Below are positions 35,377 to 44,286 of a stretch of DNA of 64,000 nucleotides, one piece after another. Origin of the DNA: Natronobacterium haloterrestre (GTDB lineage: Archaea > Halobacteriota > Halobacteria > Halobacteriales > Natrialbaceae). Where the stretch lies: positions 186,001-250,000 of the forward strand of contig NZ_FOKW01000005.1 of the NCBI RefSeq assembly GCF_900112205.1, given 5' to 3'. Within the stretch, counting starts at the first letter, position 1; each line of letters opens with the position of its first letter. The position numbers were made by a program, and so were the translations under genes. The notes beneath the pieces are model-generated. The model saw only the letters and a program-made list of their open reading frames with translations, was not told the DNA's origin and ran no database searches.

Positions 35377-37080
35377 ATGAGTCGGACACATCGCCGAGAC
35401 GAGACCGTATCGACTACGACTACTGGAAACACCGCGGCGAACGGATCGAGCGGCCTGGAGACGCTGGTCGTCGGCATCGACGCCGGCTGTCTCCCCGTCT
35501 TCGAGCGGCTGTTCGAGGCCGGTTGCGTGCCGACCATCGAACGGCTCTGTTCGGAGGGGGCGACCGCGCCGCTCGAGTCGCAGATCCCCCCGTGGACGCC
35601 CAGCGCCTGGCCGTCGATCTACACCGGCGTCAACCCGGGGAAACACGGCGCGATCGGCTTCGTCGGCTACGACGGCTACGACTGGCACGTGACGAGCAAC
35701 GACGACGTCCGCGAGCACCCGCTGTGGACGCTGCTCGATCGCCACGGTCGCTCGAGCGTCGTCGTCAACGCTCCCGTCACCCACCCGCCCGACGAGTTCG
35801 ACGGCGCGGTGATTCCGGGGTTTCTGGGGCCGGAGGATCCGCCCTGCCACCCCGACGGACTGCTGGACGACGTGCGCGCGGCGATCGGCGACTACCGCGT
35901 CTACCCGTGTTACTCGCGGGACGACTCGCTGTCGGACGCCGAGAAACTCGACGAGTACGAGACCCTGGTCCGGATGCGAGGCGAGGCGTTCCGGTATCTC
36001 GTCGGCGAGTTCGATCCCGACTTCGGCTTCGTCCAGTTCCAGAAGACGGACACCGTCTTCCACGAGTTCGACGGCGACGCGGACGCGGTCAGACGCGTCT
36101 ACGAAGCGACCGACGACCAGATCGCCGAGATACTGGACGCGTGCGACCCGGATCGGGTGTTCCTGGTCAGCGACCACGGGATGGGGCCCTACGACGGCTA
36201 CGAGTTCCGGATCAACGAGTTCCTCCGCGACGAGGGCTTCCTCGAGACGACGACCGACGGGAAGGGGATGCCCTCGTGGACGCCGATGCGCAGACGGCTC
36301 CGCGAAGGCGAGGAGTGTGACACCTGGGAGCCCGGCGCTGCGGCGCGGGCCGCTTCGGTCGCCGCCCGGTTCGGCGTCACCGCCAGCCGGATCAGGAGCG
36401 CCCTCGAGCGGGTCGGCCTCGCCGAGTTCGCGATCGAACACGCACCGTCGGGGATCTCCCGGACGGCGAACGAACAGGTCGATTTCGCCGAATCGACGGC
36501 CTACGTCCGGGCACGAACCGAACTCGGCGTCCGGATCAACCTCGAGGGACGGGACCCGCAAGGGACCGTTCCGCCCGAGGAGTACGAACGGGTCCGGGAC
36601 GAACTCGTTCGGACGCTTCGGTCCGTCGAAACCCCCGAGGGGGAACCGTTCTTCGAGACGGTCGCGCCCCGCGAGCAGTACTTCCACGGGGATCGGCTCG
36701 AGGAGACCGTCGACGTCGTCACGATCCCGGCGGGCTTCGAGCACGCGCTCACCGAGCAACTCGGCGGCGACGGTGACGGCTACTTCGGTCCGGCCGAGCC
36801 CTGGAACCACAAACTCGAGGGCGTCTTCGTGGCGACGGGCGACGGGGTCGACGAGGACGCCGCGATCGACCGCGCCCACGTGTTCGACGTCGCGCCGACC
36901 GTCATGTCGGCCATGGGGGTGCCCCCCAGCGACCGGATGGACGGCGGCGTCGTGCCCGTCGTCGATCCGGTCGAGCCCGTCACCTACCCCGCCTACGACG
37001 CGACGGGAGACGACCGGGACCGGGCCGGTCCGGGCGAGGACGTGACGGAGCGACTGGCCGACCTCGGATACGTCGACTGA
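35377..37080 (+). CDS. Alkaline-phosphatase-superfamily protein (type I phosphodiesterase/nucleotide pyrophosphatase)
   Basis: The 567-residue protein has the AlkP-fold metal-site pattern. This includes VVGIDAGCLPVFERL near the N-terminus, WPSIYTGVNPGKHGAIGFVGYD (nucleophile Thr/Ser region) and FLVSDHGMGPYDGYEFRINEFLRDEGF. No signal peptide is seen, so it is probably cytoplasmic. Members occur in many haloarchaeal glycan clusters and may hydrolyse lipid- or nucleotide-linked sugar phosphates. I start at the ATG 35377; upstream in-frame sequence overlaps the promoter. Confidence 0.88.
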   Translation: MSRTHRRDETVSTTTTGNTAANGSSGLETLVVGIDAGCLPVFERLFEAGCVPTIERLCSEGATAPLESQIPPWTPSAWPSIYTGVNPGKHGAIGFVGYDGYDWHVTSNDDVREHPLWTLLDRHGRSSVVVNAPVTHPPDEFDGAVIPGFLGPEDPPCHPDGLLDDVRAAIGDYRVYPCYSRDDSLSDAEKLDEYETLVRMRGEAFRYLVGEFDPDFGFVQFQKTDTVFHEFDGDADAVRRVYEATDDQIAEILDACDPDRVFLVSDHGMGPYDGYEFRINEFLRDEGFLETTTDGKGMPSWTPMRRRLREGEECDTWEPGAAARAASVAARFGVTASRIRSALERVGLAEFAIEHAPSGISRTANEQVDFAESTAYVRARTELGVRINLEGRDPQGTVPPEEYERVRDELVRTLRSVETPEGEPFFETVAPREQYFHGDRLEETVDVVTIPAGFEHALTEQLGGDGDGYFGPAEPWNHKLEGVFVATGDGVDEDAAIDRAHVFDVAPTVMSAMGVPPSDRMDGGVVPVVDPVEPVTYPAYDATGDDRDRAGPGEDVTERLADLGYVD

Positions 37081-37129
37081 ACCGGGCGAGCAGGGGCGTC
37101 GTCGATCGTTCGAGCGGATGCAAGGGTCG

Positions 37130-37147
37130 TTATCCCCGCTATAAGTA
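37130..37147 (+). promoter_or_regulatory. Island promoter element, copy 4 (HTH-10 regulator)
   Basis: TTA-TCCCCGCTATAA-GTA, 39-56 nt before the ATG at 37186. Confidence 0.6.
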
Positions 37148-37185
37148 TAGGCCGACCCGACGACGCCGACGGTACCGACACCTCG

Positions 37186-37848
37186 ATGGGATTCATCGCA
37201 GACGTTCGTCTCGGTCACGACGAGCTGCCGTTAGTGCCGACCATGAAGCGACAGCCGGACGTGACGCTGAGACGTGAGTACGAGAGCGCAACGGACGGAA
37301 GCCGGGTGCTTTTCGTCTCCGCCTTCGGCGACGGGTACGCGAGCCTCGAGGAGACGCTGGCCGACGACCCCACCGTCTCGGAGCCGACGTGCGTCGCGAC
37401 GTTCGGACACCGGGCGATCTACCGGCTCGCGGTCGAGACGGGTCTGGCGATCCTGCCCGACTGGTGTGCCGAACACGGACTGTACGTCTTCACGGTCACG
37501 AGCGACAGAACCGGGTGGGTCGCCCGGATCCATCTTCCGGATCGCGACGCGCTGGCCGCGATCAGACGACGGTATCGGGAGCGCGGCGTCTCGTTTCGCG
37601 TGGACAGGCTCCACGACTCGTCCGCCGCCGACGACGGAACCTACTTTCTCACCGATCACCAGCGCGACCTCCTCCTGATGGCGTACGAGGCCGGCTACTT
37701 CGACATCCCGCGGCGGGTCACCCAGGACGAACTCGCCGAACGGCTCGAGGTCAGCGACTCGGCGGTGTCCCAGCAACTCCGGCGCGCGATCTCGACACTG
37801 ATCGCCGCCACGCTCGAGAACGGTCGGCCGGTCGACGATCCGGTCTGA
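37186..37848 (+). CDS. Bat-like HTH-10 transcriptional regulator
   Basis: The 220-residue protein starts MGFIADVRL, a usual N-terminus for haloarchaeal Bat-type regulators. A sensor-like beta-rich domain comes first (about 1-140). The C-terminal HTH_10 domain follows (TDHQRDLLLMAYEAGYFDIPRRVTQDELAERLEVSDSAVSQQLRRAISTLI). The gene carries the island promoter element, so it may regulate its own island. It is a candidate for the factor that reads that element, but this is inference. Confidence 0.9.
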   Translation: MGFIADVRLGHDELPLVPTMKRQPDVTLRREYESATDGSRVLFVSAFGDGYASLEETLADDPTVSEPTCVATFGHRAIYRLAVETGLAILPDWCAEHGLYVFTVTSDRTGWVARIHLPDRDALAAIRRRYRERGVSFRVDRLHDSSAADDGTYFLTDHQRDLLLMAYEAGYFDIPRRVTQDELAERLEVSDSAVSQQLRRAISTLIAATLENGRPVDDPV

Positions 37849-38103
37849 GCGGGACGGTCGTCGGGCACCTTCGTTTCCGTATCTGCTCCAGCACCCTCAT
37901 TATACGAGTGATAACCGCCTCCGTCGACGGCTCGGGCCCATCGAGGCCGATTCGGTATCAACCCTTTCGAATCGCACAACAGTTCTCGAGCGACGAATCG
38001 GGAAGAAATCGTCAGTTATCGTACCGGATATCCGACTTAAAGGCTTGCTATCCGAACCCCTAGTTACTGGCCCCCCTTACTGCTTCAAATAAAGTGACTA
38101 TCA

Positions 38104-39738
38104 ATGACGGACGGAAGCGACATTGACGATTCGGAGGGCGGACGATCTACAGGGGGGAATGCGACCGACGGTTCTGCTCACGAAGCGCCGACCGGAAAGG
38201 GACGGTCCAGGCGAACGTTCCTGCGCGGCGTCGGTGTCGCGAGCGCCGCAACGGTCGGACTCGCGACGGTCGGGAGCGATCCGGCGGCCGCGTTCCATGG
38301 GGAGTACGATACCGTCGTCGACGTCGTCGAGGCCGGGGCCGACAACACCGGCGGGGAGTCGATCACGCCGGTCCTCGAGGACCTCCGGGCCGACAACACG
38401 GCGTTCGTCTTCCCCGAGGGGCGGTACTACATGGATTCGCAGTTCCGGTTTACCGGGTTCGACAACGTCGGGTTCTTCGGGCAGGACGCGACGCTCGTTC
38501 CCGCGGATTACCACGCGTTCGACGGCCCGCAGTTCCGGCTGTTCCGTCTCGGGGTCTCCTACAGTCCGGGGCGCAGGCTCCGGTTCGAAGGGTTCGACGT
38601 CGACCAGACCGCGTCCGACACGGGAATCAGGACCATCGAAGCGACCGTCGCACGGCACCTCGAGGTCCGCGACGTCACGATCCACGGGGAACACGACAGC
38701 GGAACCTGGGGCCCCGGGATGTTCGCGGTCAGCGATCCCGACGGGCAGGGCGTCGTCGAGCGGTTCCGCGCGCCGGACGGCGGTCTCCACGCCGACTGGA
38801 CGCCGAACGCGGGGAACATGTGGCGCGGTCCGATCGGCATCGAGGCGAACACCAACGTCGGCCACCTCGAGTTCAGGGACTGCGAACTCGGCGGCTTCCC
38901 CGACAACGGGCTGTACGCGGTCAACGACGAGGGGACGATCGTCGTCGACGGCGGTCGGTTCGTAAACAGCAACGGCGCGAGCGTCCGCCTCGGCGGCGAG
39001 GGGAGCGAGATCAGGGGCGCGACCGTGGCGGTCGATCGTACCCGATCGTACGACGACAGTCAGCGGGGCATCCGACTCGAGCGGGGGACCGACCTCCAGG
39101 TGACGGACGTCGATATCTCGATCACCTCGCCGAAGCCGACGAGCCACGCGATTTCGGTGATGAACTCCTGTCAGTCCTCGCGGATCGAGGAGACCTCGAT
39201 CGAGATCCGCGGCGACCGGGTGAACCACGGGATCGTCGTCTCGCCGGAGGCCGGCGAGACGTACATCGGGGGCGGCGGCGTCGTCCACGAGGCCGGCGGC
39301 GGCTACCCGCTCTGGATCACGGATACGGACAGGCGAGATCGGGTCCTCGTCGAACTCTTCGACGTCTCCGGCGAGGCCGGGGTCACCTCGGCCGGCTTCC
39401 GCGACGGGATCCGGTGTGAGCGGGACAACTGCCGGTTCAGCCACGTGACCGTCGATCAGCCGGGCCGCAACGGCGCCGATCGGAACGGGATCGTCATCTC
39501 GGGCGACGAAACGACGGTGTACAAGGGAACCTTTCACGCGAGTCAGTACCCCTACATCGACCAGGGCGACGGGAACCACCTCCGGAACTCCGAGACGGTG
39601 TCGTACGAGGACGGCCTCGAGGGCGTTCGCCTCTACCCCGGCATCGAGGGGCCGGAGTTCCGGGTCAACCGGATCGTCAACGGGATCGACGACCTGGGAG
39701 CCAACGACGTGTTGACCTGGGAGAACACCTACGAGTAA
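38104..39738 (+). CDS. Tat-exported right-handed beta-helix protein
   Basis: The 544-residue protein has a Tat signal (SRRTFLRGVGVASAATVGLATVG, about residues 34-57) after an acidic N-terminal extension. The mature part has a pectate-lyase-like beta-helix (FPEGRYYMDSQFRFTGFDNVGFFGQ, then repeated VRDVTIHGEHDS/HLEFRDCELGGFPDNGLYAV-type rungs). It could bind or cleave a surface polysaccharide. Catalytic residues cannot be assigned by eye. A poor match to the island element (TTAAAGGCTTGCTAT, about 38038) precedes it; A/T-rich CTTCAAATAAAG lies close to the start. Confidence 0.82.
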   Translation: MTDGSDIDDSEGGRSTGGNATDGSAHEAPTGKGRSRRTFLRGVGVASAATVGLATVGSDPAAAFHGEYDTVVDVVEAGADNTGGESITPVLEDLRADNTAFVFPEGRYYMDSQFRFTGFDNVGFFGQDATLVPADYHAFDGPQFRLFRLGVSYSPGRRLRFEGFDVDQTASDTGIRTIEATVARHLEVRDVTIHGEHDSGTWGPGMFAVSDPDGQGVVERFRAPDGGLHADWTPNAGNMWRGPIGIEANTNVGHLEFRDCELGGFPDNGLYAVNDEGTIVVDGGRFVNSNGASVRLGGEGSEIRGATVAVDRTRSYDDSQRGIRLERGTDLQVTDVDISITSPKPTSHAISVMNSCQSSRIEETSIEIRGDRVNHGIVVSPEAGETYIGGGGVVHEAGGGYPLWITDTDRRDRVLVELFDVSGEAGVTSAGFRDGIRCERDNCRFSHVTVDQPGRNGADRNGIVISGDETTVYKGTFHASQYPYIDQGDGNHLRNSETVSYEDGLEGVRLYPGIEGPEFRVNRIVNGIDDLGANDVLTWENTYE

Positions 39739-39848
39739 CCGATCGGAGTCGCAAGCGAGCTCTCGGAGCCGCTCGAGGGCGTCGGTCGCCGAGACCGTCT
39801 CGCGGCGAGCCCCAGTCGCGTCGGAGGGGAGAACCGCTTTCTGGGCGT

Positions 39849-39866
39849 TTAACACTGCTATAATAA
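39849..39866 (+). promoter_or_regulatory. Island promoter element, copy 5 (flippase)
   Basis: TTA-ACACTGCTATAA-TAA within GCGTTTAACACTGCTATAATAAGGACC. It ends 113 nt before the ATG at 39979, so the transcript probably has a leader of about 90 nt. Confidence 0.65.
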
Positions 39867-39978
39867 GGACCCGTGCGGGAGACCGGGTCGATACTGTGGC
39901 GATCGTTTACGACGCCGACCGGTCGGGCGGGACGCACCGCCGGCCGTCGGCACTGAGGGGAGGACAGCGACCGTAACC

Positions 39979-41613
39979 ATGAACAGGAGCATCGCCAGCG
40001 GCATCCTCTCGGTCGTCAGCGCGAAGGTCGTCGTATTGGTCGTGACCGCCGTCTCGACGCCGCTCCTGTACCGGTTCCTCGGCGCGTCGGGGTACGGGGA
40101 CTACGCGTTCCTGCTGTCGGTGTTCGCCATCTACATGATCTTCGTCAGCTCCGGGATCACCGACGGCGTCCGGAAGTACCTCGCGGAGGATCGGTCCGTC
40201 CCCCACTGGGAGGCGTACGTCGTCGGCTTCTACCTGCGGTTGGCGATCTGGCTCGCGGCCGTCGGGACCCTCGTCATGGTCGCCGCCGCCGAGTTCGGCT
40301 ACGTCGCCCTCGCGTTCGGCGATGGACTGGCGTCGTACTTCTACGTGCTCGCGATCCTCGTGGTCACGGCCCAGTTCCGCGACTTCGCCCGGAAGACGCT
40401 GATGGGGTTCGGCCTCGAGCGGTACTCGGAACCGCTGAAGATCCTCGACAAGGTCGGCTTCGTCGCGGTCGCGATCCCGCTCGTCTACGCCGGGTTCGGC
40501 GTGACGGGCGCGCTGCTTGGACACATCGTCGCGAGCGCGCTCGTCGCCGTCGTCGGGCTGGCGCTGGTCCACCGCCGGATCTCGCTGGTTTCGGTGTTCT
40601 CACACCCGAGCGCGCGGTTCCCGCGAAAGCGAATGCTGACGTTCAACTCGATGAGCATCGTCCTCGTGCTCCTTCTAATGTCGCTGTATCACGTCGACAT
40701 CCTGATGCTCCAGCAGTTCCGGGAGAGCGCGGAAGTGGGCAACTACCGGGCCGCCCTCCAGCTCGCGGAGTTCCTCTGGTTCGTCCCGCTGGCGCTGCAG
40801 ACGGTGTTCGTCCACTCGACCTCCGAACTGTGGTCCCGGGACCGCACCCGGAAGATCACGGAACTCGCCTCCCGCACGACCCGGTACGCGTTCCTCCTGA
40901 CCGCCGTCATGGCGGTCGGCCTCGCGGCCCTCGCCGACGTCGCCGTCCCCCTCTACTTCGGCCCCGAGGCCGAACCGGCGATCGAGCCGCTCCTGCTTTT
41001 GTTGCCCGGCGCGCTCGGGTTCGCGCTCGCCAGGCCGATCCTCGCCGTCTCCCAGGGGAACGGGACGCTCCGATACCCGGTCGTCGCCACCGGCGTCGCG
41101 GCGGGGATCAACGTCGTCCTGAACGCGTTGCTGATCCCGTCCTACGGCATGCGAGGCGCCGCGGTCGCGACCAGCGTCGGCTACGGCTCGATGTTCGTCC
41201 TCCACTGCTGGAGCGCCCGGCTCGTCGGGTTCGATCCCCTGGCCGACGCGCGCCTGGCACGGACGGTGCTGACGACGGCCCTCTCCGCCGTCCCCATCGT
41301 CGCGCTGGCGGCAGCGATCGAGAACCCGTGGCTCGCCCTGACCGTCGTCCCGCCGGTCGGTCTGTCGCTTTTCGTCGCGGTCGCGCTGCTCGTCGGCGCA
41401 CTCGATCCGACCGAACCGCTCGAGGTGCTGGCGGCGTTCCCGGACCCCGTCGGTTCGGCGGCGGCCGGACTGCAGGCCCGCCTCGAGGGGGTCGGGGGCA
41501 CTGCCTCGGGCAACTGGCTCCAGGTCCTGCTGTTCGTCGCGGGCCTCGTCCTGCTGGTGGCGGGACTCGTCGTCGGGCTTTTGGGGATCGACGCGGGGAC
41601 GGTACTGGCGTAG
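39979..41613 (+). CDS. Polysaccharide flippase (Wzx/MATE-like, PST family)
   Basis: The 544-residue polytopic protein has about 12-14 membrane segments. It opens with SIASGILSVVSAKVVVLVVTAVSTPLLYRFLGASGYGDYAFLLSVFAI, the typical start of O-antigen-type flippases. The middle RKRMLTFNSMSIVLVLLLMSLYHVDILMLQQF is also family-like. It would move lipid-linked oligosaccharides across the membrane. An extra C-terminal helix pair follows a short soluble linker (LEVLAAFPDPVGSAAAGLQARLEGVGG). It is convergent with the GT2 gene at 41673. Confidence 0.88.
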   Translation: MNRSIASGILSVVSAKVVVLVVTAVSTPLLYRFLGASGYGDYAFLLSVFAIYMIFVSSGITDGVRKYLAEDRSVPHWEAYVVGFYLRLAIWLAAVGTLVMVAAAEFGYVALAFGDGLASYFYVLAILVVTAQFRDFARKTLMGFGLERYSEPLKILDKVGFVAVAIPLVYAGFGVTGALLGHIVASALVAVVGLALVHRRISLVSVFSHPSARFPRKRMLTFNSMSIVLVLLLMSLYHVDILMLQQFRESAEVGNYRAALQLAEFLWFVPLALQTVFVHSTSELWSRDRTRKITELASRTTRYAFLLTAVMAVGLAALADVAVPLYFGPEAEPAIEPLLLLLPGALGFALARPILAVSQGNGTLRYPVVATGVAAGINVVLNALLIPSYGMRGAAVATSVGYGSMFVLHCWSARLVGFDPLADARLARTVLTTALSAVPIVALAAAIENPWLALTVVPPVGLSLFVAVALLVGALDPTEPLEVLAAFPDPVGSAAAGLQARLEGVGGTASGNWLQVLLFVAGLVLLVAGLVVGLLGIDAGTVLA

Positions 41614-41672
41614 GAACCGAACGAAAACGGATCCGATAACCGCGGACGGAGTCGATCGAGCCGCGTCGAGGC

Positions 41673-42737
41673 CTATCGCACCTGCGTCTCGAGGTGTTCG
41701 CTCTGTCCCATGTCGAACACCATCGCGAACAGGAGGAAGGCGACGCCGGCGACGAGCAACAGCAGTCCGCCGACGCCGGCCACCGGCACGGCGACTATCG
41801 CGAGCGCCGACAGCAGGGCCAGGCCGAGCGCGAGGACGCCGGCCCCGGCCATCCCCGCGCCGACGAGGTAGAACAGCGCGAGGGGATGGAAGTCGAGCAC
41901 GAAGTACTTCGTCTTCAGCCGCCACAGGAAGTTCCGCAACAGCATGGTCGACACCTTCGGGACGTACTCCGAGTACCGGATGCTCGACTCCTCGTCGCCG
42001 TAGACGGCCGGCATCGCCACGTCCGCGACGCGCATCCCGCGGACGTTCAGTTTCACCAGCAGGTCGTTGCAGTAGCCGTAGTACTCGTAGAGCCCCTCGA
42101 GGTCGATCGCCTCGAGGGCGTTCCGGGAGATGGCCGTGTACCCGTTCTGGGGGTCCATCGTCTTCCAGTAGCCGGCGGCGACCTTGGTCAGGAACGACAG
42201 CATCGCGTTCCCGACGAAGCGAAACCGGGGCATGGCCGCGCGGTACTCCGCCGAGAGGAGGCGGTTCCCCTTCGCGTAGTCCGCCTCGCCCTCGACGATC
42301 GGATCCAGCAGCCGCGGCATCCGCGAGAGGTCCATCTGCCCGTCCGCGTCGACCGTCACGGTCGCGTCCACCCCGTCCGCTCGGGCGGCCAGATAGCCGG
42401 TCTTGATCGCGCCGCCGGCACCGCGGTTCTCCCGGTGCTGGATCGGGACGACGCGGCCGATCCGCTCGTGAACGTACGCGCGGGACTCGAGGGCGGCGGT
42501 GCCGCCGTCGGCCACGAGACGGTCCGTATCGGGATCGGAGCGTTCGCGAGCGGGACGCCCGTCTCCGGCGTCCGCTCGCGCGGCCTCGAGGATCTCCGTC
42601 CAGGTGCCGTCGGTCGACTGGTCGTCGATCGCGTAGATGCGATCGACGTAGTCGGGCATGTCCCGGATCACGTCCCCGACGAACCCCTCCTCGTCGTAGG
42701 CGGGCAACACGACGCCGACGGTCGCGTCGCGGTACAT
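41673..42737 (-). CDS. Family 2 glycosyltransferase with C-terminal membrane anchor (DPM1-like)
   Basis: The 354-residue protein has a GT2 domain (TVGVVLPAYDEEGFVGDVIRDMP, DDQSTDGTW, DGVDATVTVDADGQMDLSRMP). Two or more membrane helices follow at the C-terminus (about 265-335). It resembles polyprenyl-phosphate mannosyl/glucosyl transferases that load a sugar onto a dolichol carrier. The ATG at 42737 is preferred to the GTG at 42746. It lies 69 nt behind the NodB-like gene, sharing its promoter. Confidence 0.9.
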   Translation of the reverse strand: MYRDATVGVVLPAYDEEGFVGDVIRDMPDYVDRIYAIDDQSTDGTWTEILEAARADAGDGRPARERSDPDTDRLVADGGTAALESRAYVHERIGRVVPIQHRENRGAGGAIKTGYLAARADGVDATVTVDADGQMDLSRMPRLLDPIVEGEADYAKGNRLLSAEYRAAMPRFRFVGNAMLSFLTKVAAGYWKTMDPQNGYTAISRNALEAIDLEGLYEYYGYCNDLLVKLNVRGMRVADVAMPAVYGDEESSIRYSEYVPKVSTMLLRNFLWRLKTKYFVLDFHPLALFYLVGAGMAGAGVLALGLALLSALAIVAVPVAGVGGLLLLVAGVAFLLFAMVFDMGQSEHLETQVR

Positions 42738-42806
42738 CAGCGCCACCCCCGTATCGGGCCGAACCCGTCGGCGATGGCGGGGCCGTTCGGGCCGGTGGCG
42801 GCGGGT

Positions 42807-44102
42807 TCAGTCCCGATCATGGTCCAGGAATTCCGTCGCGGTGACGACGTCGACGTCCGCCCGATCGACGTGCTCGAGCAGGTCCGCGAACCGCCGCTCG
42901 GAGAGGCCGTCGTCCCCGATGTGTTCGAAGTGGAGGACCGCGAGCTGGCCGAACTCGGCCGCGCGATCCACGTACTCCTTCGTCACCTCCCCCTCCGCGC
43001 CGGAGAAGAACCCGAGGTTGTGCGGGTCCGTCAGCGGCAGGGCGTTCGGCGCGCCGCCGAAGCGAAACGCCGCCTCGTGGTGTTCCCTGACGAGGTCCAT
43101 CGTGTTCGGGCCGACCACGTTCCGCGGCGCGACGAAGTGATCGGCGCCGTCCTCGAACCCGTTCGTCTCGAGGTAGGCCTTCGTCCGCCGGATCAGTTCC
43201 GCCTGCTCGTCGGGCGCGTAGTCGGCGAGCGATCGGGCCCCGGTTCGCGGCCGCGCCACCAGGTCCCAGCCTGCGTCGGCCAGGTCGTCCAGTTGCTCGC
43301 GGGTGAGCCTGCCGGAACGGATCTCGCCGACCGCCTCGGGAATGACCGCTTCGACGCCCGCGAAGCCGTACTCCGACAGTCGCTCGAGCGCGACCGAGCG
43401 GTGGCTCTCGAGGGTCCCGTCGAACAGCAACAGGACCTTCCCCGTCTCCGGCCGGTCGACCGCCCGGAGATCGTCGACCCGACAGTCGACGGGCCCGGTC
43501 GAATCGCCCCGGGGCCGGACGCTCAGGCGAATCTCCCGGACGTCAGCGAGCGACGGCTGCCCCTCGACCCGTCCGGTGCCGAAGTCGACGCGTACCCACC
43601 TGTCGGTCGGGCCGATCAGCGTCCGGCGCAACGCCACCGCGTTCCGGTGGTCGGGGGCCAGCAACTCGAGCGTGAGCTGTAACTGCTCGCGTTCGGCGGC
43701 CTTGACCGCAAGCGAGAGGTTCGACTCCCGGAGGTCGATCCCGTCCGGGTTCGTCGTGTAGACGGCCGCGTACTCGGCGTCGTCGGCCCGCAGCCGGGCC
43801 GACTGTGTCCCCGCGTACGGTTCGTCCGTCGCGGCCTCGAGCGTTCCGGCGTCGATCATCGACACCCAGTCGTCGAGCGGTTCGAAGGAGGCGATCCGCT
43901 CGCCGGGCAGATCGGGCCGCTCCGCGGCGGTTTCGTGGCCATCGTCGGAATCGCCGTCTTCCACCGAATTCGGGGACGATTCCGCCGGCGTCGATCCGTT
44001 GCCGCCGTCCCGGCCCGAAACGTTCGAGAGGCACCCGGCGCTGCCGAGCGCACCGGCCGAGACGACCGCCGTCACGAACGATCGTCGGGTTCTGTCCGTC
44101 AT
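42807..44102 (-). CDS. Exported NodB-fold lipoprotein, catalytic residues apparently lost
   Basis: The 431-residue protein has a Tat-lipoprotein signal (RTRRSFVTAVVSAGALGSAGC, Cys at about 24). A beta-sandwich domain (about 65-225) precedes a polysaccharide-deacetylase-like domain. Its layout parallels the protein encoded at 45672-47000. The usual DD motif, however, is replaced by LLLFDGTLESH, and the His-x3-His motif region reads VARPRTGARSLADY. It is probably catalytically inactive as a deacetylase and may bind glycan instead. GTG at 44105 is an alternative start. Confidence 0.8.
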   Translation of the reverse strand: MTDRTRRSFVTAVVSAGALGSAGCLSNVSGRDGGNGSTPAESSPNSVEDGDSDDGHETAAERPDLPGERIASFEPLDDWVSMIDAGTLEAATDEPYAGTQSARLRADDAEYAAVYTTNPDGIDLRESNLSLAVKAAEREQLQLTLELLAPDHRNAVALRRTLIGPTDRWVRVDFGTGRVEGQPSLADVREIRLSVRPRGDSTGPVDCRVDDLRAVDRPETGKVLLLFDGTLESHRSVALERLSEYGFAGVEAVIPEAVGEIRSGRLTREQLDDLADAGWDLVARPRTGARSLADYAPDEQAELIRRTKAYLETNGFEDGADHFVAPRNVVGPNTMDLVREHHEAAFRFGGAPNALPLTDPHNLGFFSGAEGEVTKEYVDRAAEFGQLAVLHFEHIGDDGLSERRFADLLEHVDRADVDVVTATEFLDHDRD

Positions 44103-44129
44103 CACCGGCCGGAACGAACCGTGTTCCCT

Positions 44130-44147
44130 TTCTTATACAGGCGTTAG
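44130..44147 (-). promoter_or_regulatory. Island promoter element, copy 6 (NodB-like gene)
   Basis: On the minus strand CTA-ACGCCTGTATAA-GAA lies 28-45 nt upstream of the ATG at 44102. Confidence 0.6.
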
Positions 44148-44241
44148 TCCCGCGTCGGATCGACGCGGGCTCGCGGATCGGGCGGGCGACCCTCGAGCCG
44201 AATCCTCCCGCCACGGCGGTCCGGTGACCGCGAGCGGCCGT

Positions 44242-44259
44242 TTAGCGACGCGATAATAA
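44242..44259 (+). promoter_or_regulatory. Island promoter element, copy 7 (GT2)
   Basis: TTA-GCGACGCGATAA-TAA, 28-45 nt before the ATG at 44287. It lies about 100 nt from copy 6, back to back, in a divergent promoter region. Confidence 0.7.
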
Positions 44260-44286
44260 TCCCGCGGGGGTTCGAACCCCCGGAAA

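Noticed and set aside
35356-37218. A 620-residue minus-strand frame opposite the AlkP-type gene
   Set aside because: Antisense shadow; the plus-strand frame has the metal-site motifs.
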